This document shows positions 54,458-64,000 of a DNA stretch of 64,000 nucleotides, piece after piece. Position 1 is the first letter of the stretch. Each line of letters begins with the position of its first letter. The translations under genes were made by a program, and so were the position numbers. The DNA comes from Azospirillum brasilense (GTDB taxonomy: Bacteria; Pseudomonadota; Alphaproteobacteria; Azospirillales; Azospirillaceae), in contig NZ_VITH01000004.1 in NCBI RefSeq assembly GCF_007827815.1, positions 124,001-188,000 of the forward strand, read 5' to 3'. The notes under the pieces were generated by a model. The model was not told where the DNA came from and did not search any database. It saw nothing but the letters and a program-made list of their open reading frames with translations.

Positions 54458-55606
54458 CTACCCCGCCCCGACTCCCAGGAAGGCGCCGATGGCCTGAACG
54501 TTGCCGCCCAGAACGACCGGAGTTCCCGGCGCCGAGACGGTCCGGATGGTCATGCCCGAGGATGGTCCGAAACTGACCGTGGTCTGCGCCATGCCGCTCG
54601 GCAGGTAGAAGGGCCAGAGGCCGAGCGGGGCGAAGGTTTCGATGATGGCCTGGTCCAGGGGCGAATAAACCGCGTCCGAGGTGACGGTCACGTCGATCCC
54701 CTTCGCCACCGCCAGCGACGCCATGACCCGCGGCAGGCTGCCGTCGGCGCCGAACACCGCGTCCCAGGCGGGTTGGGCCGGGTCGGGCCAGGGCGGCGTG
54801 GCCGGATCGGCGTAGGCGGTCGCGAAGATCGAGGAATCGTACCAGGGGCCCGGCGTGAGCGGCCAGGTGACCAGCCCCGACACGCCGACCGACGCCTGCA
54901 CGTGGCTGCGCGAGAACAGCAGGCTTTGGCGGTTGCCCGGAACCGCGCCGCTCCACAACCCGTCGCTGACGGTGTCGACGCCGCCGGTCCAGGAGCCGGA
55001 CACATCGCCGCTGGCCGTCCTGCTGTCGAAGCTGAAGGATGTGGTGATGCCATGGGCCAGGCTCTGGATCAGCTGCGCGTAGCTTCCCCCGAACTCCGCA
55101 GGCTGCCCGTCCGGTCCGGCATACGGCTCCAGCGCCGCCTGGGCCGAGCCGATCAGGGCGATCTCCGCCAGATCCTGCTGCCCCACGTTGGCGACCGTCG
55201 GCGCGTTGATCATCGCCCAGACCAGGAACAGCGATGGCAGTTGCTGGGCGGACGGCTGGGGGTGGAGCGTCGCAAGATAAGCGGTCCACGCCTCGTAGGT
55301 GTCGTCGCCGATGTCCGCCCTGAAGCAGGACTCGGGAAAGTTCAGTTGGCCGACGACCGCCGCGTAGATGTCGAAAAAGCGGTCCAGGCTCATGTCGTAG
55401 GCGTTCGCCGTAAGGGAACGCTGCGGAATCTCCTGGCCGTAACGCCACAGCCCCAGATTCGTCTGGGGCACGACGAAGGACGGCTGAAGGAGTTGGAACG
55501 CGGCGGACGTGAGATTGAGCGATCGGACGACGGCATTGTACCAGCGGTTCTGAAGCCCTTCCATGCCGCCCGGCGTGACCGCAGCGGCTTCGTGTTGGCG
55601 TAACAT
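54458..55606 (-). CDS. Uncharacterised protein, paralogue of the next gene (382 aa)
   Basis: No family recognised. It aligns along its length with the protein encoded at 55713-56903; shared blocks are ADIGDDTYEAWTAYLA, QLPSLFLVWAMINAPTVAN, GPWYDSS...TPPWPD, and the end GLWPFY...PGTPVVLGGNV. It has no signal peptide, no membrane helix and almost no Cys. The middle is Ser/Gly-rich and probably beta-structured. GGGAGA lies before ATG 55606. It is downstream of its paralogue on the same strand with a 106-nt gap, so cotranscription is likely. Confidence 0.85.
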   Translation of the reverse strand: MLRQHEAAAVTPGGMEGLQNRWYNAVVRSLNLTSAAFQLLQPSFVVPQTNLGLWRYGQEIPQRSLTANAYDMSLDRFFDIYAAVVGQLNFPESCFRADIGDDTYEAWTAYLATLHPQPSAQQLPSLFLVWAMINAPTVANVGQQDLAEIALIGSAQAALEPYAGPDGQPAEFGGSYAQLIQSLAHGITTSFSFDSRTASGDVSGSWTGGVDTVSDGLWSGAVPGNRQSLLFSRSHVQASVGVSGLVTWPLTPGPWYDSSIFATAYADPATPPWPDPAQPAWDAVFGADGSLPRVMASLAVAKGIDVTVTSDAVYSPLDQAIIETFAPLGLWPFYLPSGMAQTTVSFGPSSGMTIRTVSAPGTPVVLGGNVQAIGAFLGVGAG

Positions 55607-55712
55607 CGCGTTCTCCCGATTTCCGTCCGGAGCGTCATGAAGCGAAGGGGACCGGCCGCGGGTACGGCCGGCCCCCACTCGCCGCGGTTTCAGCGGGCGG
55701 CGGCCCCGGCCC

Positions 55713-56903
55713 TCAGGCCATGGCCGGCGCCTTGTGCGACACGGACTTCAGGGCGGCGGTCGAATGGCCCAGATAGGTCTGGACCGGCAGGACGTTGCCG
55801 CCCAGGACGATCGGAACGCCGGGATCGCTGGTGATGGTGACGGTCATGTTGCCGTTCTGGTTGAAGGACACCGAGGTCGAGGAGCCGCTGCCCGACCCGC
55901 TGGTGTAGAAGGGCCACAGGCCGGACGACTTGTTGTTGTTGATGACGCTCTGGTCGTTGGCGTCGAACTTGGCGTCCGACGTGACCTCGATGTACATCGT
56001 GTCGGCCACGATCAGGTTGACCATGAACCGGGTGGTCGTTCCCGTGGACGGATCGAACACCGTCTTCCAGCTGGGCAGCGCCCCCGTCCTCCACGGCGGC
56101 GTATCGGCGCTGGAATAGGCGAGCCCCATCGCCGACGAGCTGTACCAGTTGCCCGGCGACGCGGCGAAGGTCAGCAGGTGCCGGAAGGTCGCCTTGGTGA
56201 TCTGCACGTTGCTGGAGGCGAACTTCGTGCTCTGGGAGGACGTCGAGCTGCTGCCGCCCCACAGTCCGAAGAAGCCCGAATTGCCGCCCTTCGACCAGCT
56301 GCTCGACACGTTGCTGTTCATGGTCGAGCTGGAGAAGGTGAACGAGCGGGACGGCGCCTGCGACAGCTGCTGGGCAAGCACCGCATAGCCGGCGTTCCAA
56401 TCCGGCGGCGGGGCCGGCGGCGTCTGGAAGGGCACGCTGGTGTAGGGCATCAGCGCCAGGCTGGCGGCGCTGACGGTCTCGAGCAGCATCGCCGACAGGT
56501 CCTGCGCACCGATGTTCGCCACGGTCGGCGCGTTGATCATGCCCCACTGGAAGAAGGTGCTGGGGAGCTGGTTGGCCGCCGGCGTGGGCACGATGCCGGC
56601 GATGTAGCTCTTCCAGGCCTTGTAGTTGTCCGGCCCGATGTCCGCCTCGAAGGTGTTCGGCGGTGCGACCAGCGAACTGATGATGCCCTTGTAGTTGGAG
56701 AAAAACTGGTTGCCGCCGCTCGCGATGTAGTTCTGCGTCAGCGACTGCGGCGGGATGTTGTTGAAGTAATCCCACAACAGCGTGTTGTTGTTGGCCACAA
56801 GCGGCGGCGACGGCTGCAGAATTTGGAACGAGCTCGGCGACAGGCCGAGGCCCTGGCAGAGCCCGTTGTAGAAGCCATTTTGCAGATCAAGAAATGTCGT
56901 CAC
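55713..56903 (-). CDS. Uncharacterised protein, first of the tandem paralogues (396 aa)
   Basis: No family recognised. The start is GTG 56903 with AAGGAGG six bases upstream, one of the best ribosome sites in the window, which suggests high expression. Shared blocks with the downstream paralogue include EADIGPDNYKAWKSYIA, QLPSTFFQWGMINAPTVAN and VLGGNVLPVQTYLGH. The sequence is unusually rich in Ser, Asn and Thr, with SSS/GSGSGSS runs and almost no charge in the second half. No signal peptide or membrane segment. Upstream DNA is AT-rich, unlike the rest of the window, and may mark a strongly regulated promoter or acquired DNA. Confidence 0.88.
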   Translation of the reverse strand: MTTFLDLQNGFYNGLCQGLGLSPSSFQILQPSPPLVANNNTLLWDYFNNIPPQSLTQNYIASGGNQFFSNYKGIISSLVAPPNTFEADIGPDNYKAWKSYIAGIVPTPAANQLPSTFFQWGMINAPTVANIGAQDLSAMLLETVSAASLALMPYTSVPFQTPPAPPPDWNAGYAVLAQQLSQAPSRSFTFSSSTMNSNVSSSWSKGGNSGFFGLWGGSSSTSSQSTKFASSNVQITKATFRHLLTFAASPGNWYSSSAMGLAYSSADTPPWRTGALPSWKTVFDPSTGTTTRFMVNLIVADTMYIEVTSDAKFDANDQSVINNNKSSGLWPFYTSGSGSGSSTSVSFNQNGNMTVTITSDPGVPIVLGGNVLPVQTYLGHSTAALKSVSHKAPAMA

Positions 56904-57343
56904 AGTTTCCTCCTTTATTTTGTGTTCAAACATCAGCACTTCAATCGCGACAAACATCTTGTATCACCACAACAGAAAGCAATCAACTGCTAAGAGTCTT
57001 TTTTATAAAGAGTACAACTGCATGATGGATCATTATCATGCATGATCATTTATTATTATTGTTTTGCACATAAGCGTGTGATTCCTTCGGATATGCTTCG
57101 AATATGAATTATCGATTGATCGTGAAAAGACCCTTTGCTTCAAGGTTTTGCCGTCCGGCGCGCCCGCGCGGGACCGGACGGGAGCCACGGACACACCCGC
57201 CCGGGAATCCATGCCCGGCCCTTGGGCAACGTCGCCCTTGCGGTTGCGCCTGCCCGCCCCTTCCGGGTATGGTTCCGGCGGTCCATGAAAGCTCCAGGGG
57301 GTAGCCCCGCGGGGCGCCGCCCGAGACATTCCGCGCCCAATCC
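56904..57343. other. AT-rich divergent intergenic region
   Basis: This 440-nt gap has the only strongly AT-rich stretch of the window (about 56910-57130). It lies between the divergent paralogue and PAS genes. It includes TTTTTTATAAAGAG near 56998, TTATTATTATTGTTTT near 57050, and two overlapping palindromes at 57020-57046. The right part (57140-57340) returns to high GC. No gene seen. Confidence 0.7.
57020..57046. promoter_or_regulatory. Overlapping palindromes in the AT-rich region
   Basis: GCATGAT (57020-57026) pairs with ATCATGC (57035-57041), and ATCATGCATGAT (57035-57046) is a perfect palindrome. GATAATGAT on the minus strand resembles part of a Fur box. About 120 nt upstream of the first paralogue. 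Confidence 0.5.
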
Positions 57344-58038
57344 ATGATCAAGGAAAGAACCGAGCTGGCGACGCCGCACCTGAGCGGCCTGCTTGACTTC
57401 TGGCTCACCAAATGCATCGGCGGAAGGCCGCCGGTGTCCAGCAGCATCGCCCCGGCAGACCTGCGGCCGTGGAAGGATAATATTGTGATTTTCGAAGTCA
57501 TCGGCGACGACGACTTCGTTTATTCCTATTATGGCCAGTCGCTCGCCGCCGCGTTCGGGCATTCGCGCCTGGGCGCCACGCTGGACGATCTTCCGGAGGA
57601 GCAGCGGGCCATCCTGCGCCCCGAATACGCCTCGCTCCTGCGCGAACGGCTGCCGGTCGCCCGCGTCTACACCGCCGACTTCAGCGGCGTCATGCGGACC
57701 TGGGAGCGGCTGGCCCTGCCGATGTCCAGCGACGGCGAGACCATCGACAAGATCCTGGTCGCCGCCTACGAACAGCCGCCGGACGAACCGCCCTGCGCCG
57801 CGCTCATTCCCGCCGCGGCGAACGAGGAGACGGATGACGAGGCCGAGCTGGACGTCGACGCGCTGGATGACGATGAACCGGATGCGGACGGCACGGCGGC
57901 CCCCGCCCCCGAGGCTCTTGCGGACGAAGACGCCGAAACGGACGGGATCGCGGACGCCGAGACCGAGACCGACGACACCCACGACGATGCCGAAGACGGC
58001 GAGTCCTTCTCCACCGAACAGAAACCGGGAGCCCCGGC

Positions 58039-58042
<4 letters not shown>
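57344..58042 (+). CDS. PAS-domain protein with acidic tail, overlapping the ftsK-like gene
   Basis: The first 150 residues follow the PAS_5 pattern (LLDFWLTKCIGGRPPVSSSIAPADLRPW, split by IVIFEVIGDDDFVYSYYGQSL). From about residue 155 to the end (232 aa) the chain is almost purely acidic and Ala-rich, and probably unfolded. The stop overlaps the next ATG (ATGA 58039-58042), so translation is coupled with the DNA motor gene. The acidic tail shares ALADED and EDGESF with the acidic region of that motor. A ligand is not predictable. Confidence 0.85.
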
Positions 58043-60084
<2,042 letters not shown>

Positions 60085-60101
60085 GGAAGGGAGAGAGGGC
60101 G

Positions 60102-60593
60102 ATGAGGGCGCATTTCGAACGGTTCGCGCGCTACAACCGCTGGGCCAACCGCCGCCTCTACGCGGTGGCGGCCGAGCTGTCGGACGCCCAGTACCGCGAG
60201 GACCGCAGCGCCTTCTTCCGCTCGGTGCGGGGCACGCTGAACCACATCCTGGTGGCCGACCGGGTGTGGCTGCGCCGCATCGAGGGGGACGGGCCGACGC
60301 CCTTCGCCCTCGACGAGATCCTTTATGACGGCTTCGACGATCTGCGCGCCGCCCGCGAGGCGGAGGACGAGCGCCTCATCCGCGTCGTGGCGGCGCAGGA
60401 GGAGGCCCGCTTCGCCACCGACCTCCACTACCACTCGCTGGCCGGGCAGGCCTTCACCATGCCCTTCTCCGCGGTGCTGGCCCATGTGTTCAACCACCAG
60501 ACCCATCATCGCGGGCAGGTGCACACCCTGCTGACGCAGTTCGGGCTGGCCGCGCCCAGCATCGACCTCGCCTATTTCCTGCTGGACAAGTAG
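60102..60593 (+). CDS. DinB family protein
   Basis: A four-helix metal-binding protein (163 aa). The three His of the DinB metal site are visible: LNHILVADR near residue 47, and HQTHHRGQVH near residue 130. It starts RAHFERFARYNRWANRRLY. DinB proteins include thiol-dependent transferases and damage-induced proteins; the activity here is unknown. It follows the ftsK-like gene by 17 nt on the same strand and may be in that operon. Confidence 0.92.
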   Translation: MRAHFERFARYNRWANRRLYAVAAELSDAQYREDRSAFFRSVRGTLNHILVADRVWLRRIEGDGPTPFALDEILYDGFDDLRAAREAEDERLIRVVAAQEEARFATDLHYHSLAGQAFTMPFSAVLAHVFNHQTHHRGQVHTLLTQFGLAAPSIDLAYFLLDK

Positions 60594-60606
60594 CCCCGCC
60601 GGTCTC

Positions 60607-61335
60607 TCACATGCGCGACGGCGACAGGCGGAACTCCACCACCCGGCTGGTGCGGGCCAGCTTGTCGATCAGCTCCATCGGGTCCGGCGTGCCGTTGGCC
60701 TGGAGCGTGAGCTGATACTCCAGGTGACCGCTGCCGTTGCGCAGGTGGAAGGCCCAGGACACGATCTCGTAGCCGTGCTCCAGCGCCTTGACGCGGAGCA
60801 CCTCCGCCGGGGGCGCCTGATCGCGCTCGAACACCAGCATCACCTGGACCACCGTGTGGTGGGGCAGCACCGCCTCCAGCCGGCGGAAGGCGCTCATCAC
60901 CAGGATGACCAGGAAGGCCGCGCCGATGGCCGCGGCGTAGAAGCCGAGCCCGATGGTCACCCCGATCGCCGCCGCCGTCCAGATCGACGCCGCGGTGGAC
61001 AGGCCGCGGATGGAGAAGCCCTCCCGCATGATGACCCCGGCGCCGAGAAAGCCGATGCCGGTCACGATGCCCTGGACAACCCGCGTCGGGTCGCCGCCCC
61101 CGCCGTTTCCGCTCCCGATGCCACCGTACCACAGCCCCGGATAGGCGTTGACCACGGTCAGCGCCGTCGAGGCGAGGCAGACCAGCGCGTAGGTGCGCAT
61201 CCCCGCCGCCCGCCCGTGGAAGGAGCGCTCGTACCCCATCAGGATGCCGAGCCCCAGCGCCCCGACCAGATGCAGCAGGATGACGCCGTTGACGGCCAGC
61301 TCAGCCGGTGACCAGTAGGCGGACAGGTTCTGCAT
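60607..61335 (-). CDS. MgtC/SapB family membrane protein
   Basis: The protein (242 aa) has about five membrane helices with the family pattern LGILMGYERSFHGRAAGMRTYALVC near residue 31, and GIGFLGAGVIMREGFSIRGLSTAASIW near residue 92. A cytoplasmic ACT-like C-terminal domain (about 165-242) follows. MgtC proteins affect magnesium and phosphate homeostasis and growth in low magnesium. No regulatory leader was identified. It is convergent with the DinB gene. Confidence 0.92.
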   Translation of the reverse strand: MQNLSAYWSPAELAVNGVILLHLVGALGLGILMGYERSFHGRAAGMRTYALVCLASTALTVVNAYPGLWYGGIGSGNGGGGDPTRVVQGIVTGIGFLGAGVIMREGFSIRGLSTAASIWTAAAIGVTIGLGFYAAAIGAAFLVILVMSAFRRLEAVLPHHTVVQVMLVFERDQAPPAEVLRVKALEHGYEIVSWAFHLRNGSGHLEYQLTLQANGTPDPMELIDKLARTSRVVEFRLSPSRM

Positions 61336-61420
61336 GACGCTCCCTCCCCGGAACGAGCGGTCCCGGGACGCCCAGTGTAGCGCCGATTGGTTAGCGAAGG
61401 ATCACCCTACCCAGCGCGCC

Positions 61421-61807
61421 CTACCCCAGCGCGCCGAGCGTCCAGCGGGCGAGCAGGGCCACCAGCATGCCCTCCGCGGTCGCCAGCATCAGCCGCAGCA
61501 TCAGGCTCACGAGGTCGGTGAAGCGGTCGCGGCGGGGAAACACCTCGGCCAGCATGCCGGCGATGGCGCGGCGCAGGTTCAGGCTGACCAGCCCGATCAC
61601 CAGCGCCACGGCGGCGGTGCCGACCACGTAATAGAGCGCGCCCTTCCAGCCGGCGAAGCTCTGCGGGTTCTCCAGATAGAAGAGCGTGCCGACAACGATC
61701 CACACGGCGGAGGGCCAAACCCCCACCATGTCGGCGCCGCCGGCCGGCTTGCCGTCGCCGGGCGACGGCATCGGAGATTCCGGCGGGGGCTGGGCGCTCC
61801 AGGGCAC
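61421..61807 (-). CDS. Membrane protein in an operon with the Cys-motif PAS gene (128 aa)
   Basis: The N-terminal 28 residues are Pro/Gly-rich. Three hydrophobic segments follow (about 30-45, 55-77 and 100-124), with a basic loop NLRRAIAGMLAEVFPRRDRF. GGGAGG lies before GTG 61807 and overlaps the region of the upstream stop, so coupling with the PAS gene is likely. ATG 61771 and 61729 are alternative starts. No family recognised. Confidence 0.7.
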   Translation of the reverse strand: MPWSAQPPPESPMPSPGDGKPAGGADMVGVWPSAVWIVVGTLFYLENPQSFAGWKGALYYVVGTAAVALVIGLVSLNLRRAIAGMLAEVFPRRDRFTDLVSLMLRLMLATAEGMLVALLARWTLGALG

Positions 61808-61819
61808 CGCCGCCTCCCG

Positions 61820-62644
61820 TCAGCCCCCCGGCACGTGCCGGAAAGCCAGCACGCGGGCCGGGCGGCCGTCCTCGTCGGACAGCGGCAGCAGCAGTTCGAC
61901 GAAACGCGCGCCCGGCAGCATCGGGTCGTCGCGCACCAGAAGACCGCGCGGCTCCCCCGTCTCCAGGCAGGCGCGCAGGTCGGCGTTGAAGCGCGCCGCC
62001 GCCTCGGCGGGGTGGCAGTCGCTGACCGGGCGCGGCACCGCGCGCTGCCCGATCCGCCGCTGCACCGCCCGTCCACAAGCCCGGTAGAGGAAGTCCTCGC
62101 CGCCGCGCAGCGGTTCCATCAGGCACAGGCGCGGCACGCATTCGCGGATCTGGGCGGTGTCGATGTCATGCGCCTCCGGCATCGGACGCCCACGGAGGAC
62201 GCGGCGCCAGTGGACGTAGAGCAGGCTGGCGATCTGCGGGATCTGGTCGAGGTCCAGCGGCTCCGACCGGCAGACCGGCGGCGCGGGGGGCGGCGGCGGA
62301 ACGGCTGGGGCGGCGGTGGCAACCACGCGCACCGGCGCGGCCGCCACGGCCTCGGGCACCGGCGTGACGGCGGCAAGGGCGGGCGCCGGGCGGCTGGCGA
62401 AGACCGGCTGGCGCTCCGGCCGGCCGCCGTGCTTCTTCAGCATCGGCAGCGGCGCCCAGGTCGCGCAGGTGTGGTAGGAGCGCGTGACCTTCCGGTAATC
62501 CTGGCTGGTCGCCGTCCGGCACTCCCCCTCCGCGCTGTAGCGGTCGACGTGGACGAGCGTGTTGTCGTCCGACAGGGCGCGGTCGCCCCCCCACGAAACG
62601 CAGGCGGCGCAGGCGCGGCTGTCCTTGGCGAAAGCGTGGGTCAT
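61820..62644 (-). CDS. PAS_5-type protein with N-terminal Cys motif
   Basis: The product (274 aa) begins with a four-Cys module: CAAC near residue 11, then GEC near residue 40 and HTC near residue 56, which could bind zinc or an iron-sulfur cluster. A long Pro/Ala linker (about 75-125) joins it to a PAS_5 domain ([27 protein letters not shown], split by [15 protein letters not shown] and [15 protein letters not shown]). No output domain follows. It is the first gene of a pair with the membrane protein gene 12 nt downstream. It is divergent from carB. Confidence 0.82.
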   Translation of the reverse strand: MTHAFAKDSRACAACVSWGGDRALSDDNTLVHVDRYSAEGECRTATSQDYRKVTRSYHTCATWAPLPMLKKHGGRPERQPVFASRPAPALAAVTPVPEAVAAAPVRVVATAAPAVPPPPPAPPVCRSEPLDLDQIPQIASLLYVHWRRVLRGRPMPEAHDIDTAQIRECVPRLCLMEPLRGGEDFLYRACGRAVQRRIGQRAVPRPVSDCHPAEAAARFNADLRACLETGEPRGLLVRDDPMLPGARFVELLLPLSDEDGRPARVLAFRHVPGG

Positions 62645-62963
62645 CGTTGGGCGCGAACTCCGGCGGCGATCAGGATCAGGTGTGCGGGCTTCTCCCGCTG
62701 GACGAATTCGGAACACGCCGGGTTTCCGGCGCACCCCGATTGATGACGCCCTTTCGGCGCGGGTTCAAGCCTTGCCTCGCCGCCCGCTGGCGATGTTTCA
62801 GACATGTGGCCCGCGCATCATCCCACCCCTTCCCCCGCGCCGCCTTGTTCCCTATAAAGGGGCCTCGCAACGACATATTGATCCGTGCCCTCTCACACCC
62901 GCGCCCCGAAAGGGGCCAATGGCGCGAGGGGGCTTTTGCTGCACGAACGTCGAGAAGCGGACC
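62645..62963. promoter_or_regulatory. Divergent region and possible carB leader
   Basis: A 319-nt gap. TATAAA at 62853-62858 is a candidate -10 for carB. In the leader GCCCC-GAAA-GGGGC (62903-62916) can pair, or its first arm can pair with GGGGGC (62928-62933), which is followed by TTTT. These exclude each other, as in an attenuator. No leader peptide was identified. The part 62660-62840 shows nothing clear. Confidence 0.35.
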
Positions 62964-64000
62964 CATGCCCAAGCGCACTGATATCAAATCCATCTGCATC
63001 ATCGGCGCGGGGCCGATCGTCATCGGCCAGGCTTGCGAGTTCGATTACTCCGGCGTCCAGGCGTGCAAGGCGCTGCGCGAGGAAGGCTTCCGCGTCATCC
63101 TGGTGAACTCCAACCCGGCCACCATCATGACCGATCCGGGTCTGGCCGACGCCACCTACATCGAGCCGATCACCCCGGCCGTGGTGGCGAAGATCCTGGA
63201 GAAGGAGCGCCCCGACGCCCTGCTGCCGACCATGGGCGGCCAGACCGCGCTGAACACCGCCATGGCCCTGTCCGACGACGGGACCCTCGAACGGCTCGGC
63301 GTGGAGATGATCGGCGCCAAGCGCGACGTCATCGCCAAGGCCGAGGACCGCATCCTGTTCCGCGACGCCATGGACAAGCTGGGCCTGGAATCGCCGCGCT
63401 CGCGCCTCGTGCGCAACATGCAGGAGGCGACCGAGGCGCTGGAGTTCGTCGGCCTGCCCGCGATCATCCGCCCCAGCTTCACGCTGGCCGGCACCGGCGG
63501 CGGCATCGCCTACAACCGTCAGGAGTTCGAGGACATCGTGCGCGGCGGCCTGCGCGCCAGCCCGGTCGGCGAGGTGCTGATCGAGGAGTCGGTGCTGGGC
63601 TGGAAGGAGTACGAGATGGAGGTCGTCCGCGACAAGGCGGACAACTGCATCATCGTCTGCGCCATCGAGAACATCGACCCGATGGGCGTCCACACCGGCG
63701 ATTCGATCACCGTCGCCCCGTCGCTGACGCTGACGGACAAGGAATACCAGATCATGCGCAACGCCTCGATCGCGGTGCTGCGCGAGATCGGGGTGGAGAC
63801 CGGCGGTTCCAACGTCCAGTTCGCGGTGAACCCGGCGGACGGCCGCCTGATCGTCATCGAGATGAACCCGCGCGTGTCGCGCTCCTCCGCGCTGGCCTCG
63901 AAGGCCACCGGCTTCCCGATCGCCAAGATCGCCGCGAAGCTGGCCATCGGCTACACGCTGGACGAGCTGACCAACGACATCACCGGCACCACCCCGGCCA
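62964..64000 (+). CDS. carB: Carbamoyl-phosphate synthase large subunit (3' end outside window)
   Basis: CarB makes carbamoyl phosphate for arginine and pyrimidines from bicarbonate, ammonia and two ATP. The first 345 residues are visible: [51 protein letters not shown], the ATP-grasp residues in [15 protein letters not shown], and [18 protein letters not shown]. All first-half catalytic residues that I can place are present. carA is not next to it in the window; the upstream neighbour is the divergent PAS gene. Confidence 0.97.

Overview
The window looks like chromosome of an Azospirillum, most likely the A. brasilense group (Rhodospirillales, Alphaproteobacteria). Composition is uniformly GC-rich apart from one AT-rich patch near 57 kb. 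The gene at 41933-43570 matches, as I remember it, the characterised A. brasilense phenylpyruvate/indolepyruvate decarboxylase IpdC almost throughout, next to gltX as reported for that species. CowN, a protein that lets nitrogenase work in carbon monoxide, points to a diazotroph. No search was run; all assignments come from reading the sequence.

Layout. 0-11 kb: the end of a penicillin-binding protein, bacterioferritin, a lipoprotein, tRNA-Leu(UAA), small membrane proteins, a CinA-like protein, sfsA, map, radC, a TerB-domain protein and a large Cache-PAS-GGDEF-EAL protein. 11.5-23 kb: purine synthesis (purB, purC, purS, purQ, purL) with the ATP-synthase inhibitor zeta gene and the bolA-grxD iron-sulfur pair. 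A block of alkA-like, MOSC, MFS and LysR genes separates purS from purQ. 23-27 kb: a secreted protein, rarD, and a divergent TetR/Old Yellow Enzyme pair with two clear operators. 27-32 kb, minus strand: cimA, trmJ, a PAS-LytTR regulator of RcoM type, a 70-residue orphan, cowN and rpsD. 32-41 kb: sensory genes, including a response regulator with a CHASE histidine kinase, and a FIST protein overlapping a PAS hybrid kinase (NosP/NahK-like).

41-49 kb: an orphan proteasome-fold protein, ipdC with a large inverted repeat in its promoter region, gltX, cysS, a DUF779 protein and an aldehyde dehydrogenase. IpdC makes the aldehyde precursor of indole-3-acetate, and an aldehyde dehydrogenase of this class could do the next step. 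49-64 kb: a ModE-like DNA-binding protein, cytochrome c, a YqaA-family protein, SDR, TrmH-type methyltransferase, a membrane-anchored sigma-region-1.1-like protein, msrA, two tandem paralogues of unknown family, a PAS protein overlapping an FtsK-type motor without membrane segments, DinB, MgtC, a Cys-motif PAS protein and the start of carB.

The best candidates for undescribed biology are the RcoM/orf70/CowN block, the two unknown paralogues with their AT-rich upstream region, the PAS/soluble-FtsK pair, the anchored sigma-1.1 protein and the orphan Thr-1 hydrolase. A GC-rich palindromic repeat family occurs between genes at about 12.9, 22.2 and 43.8 kb.
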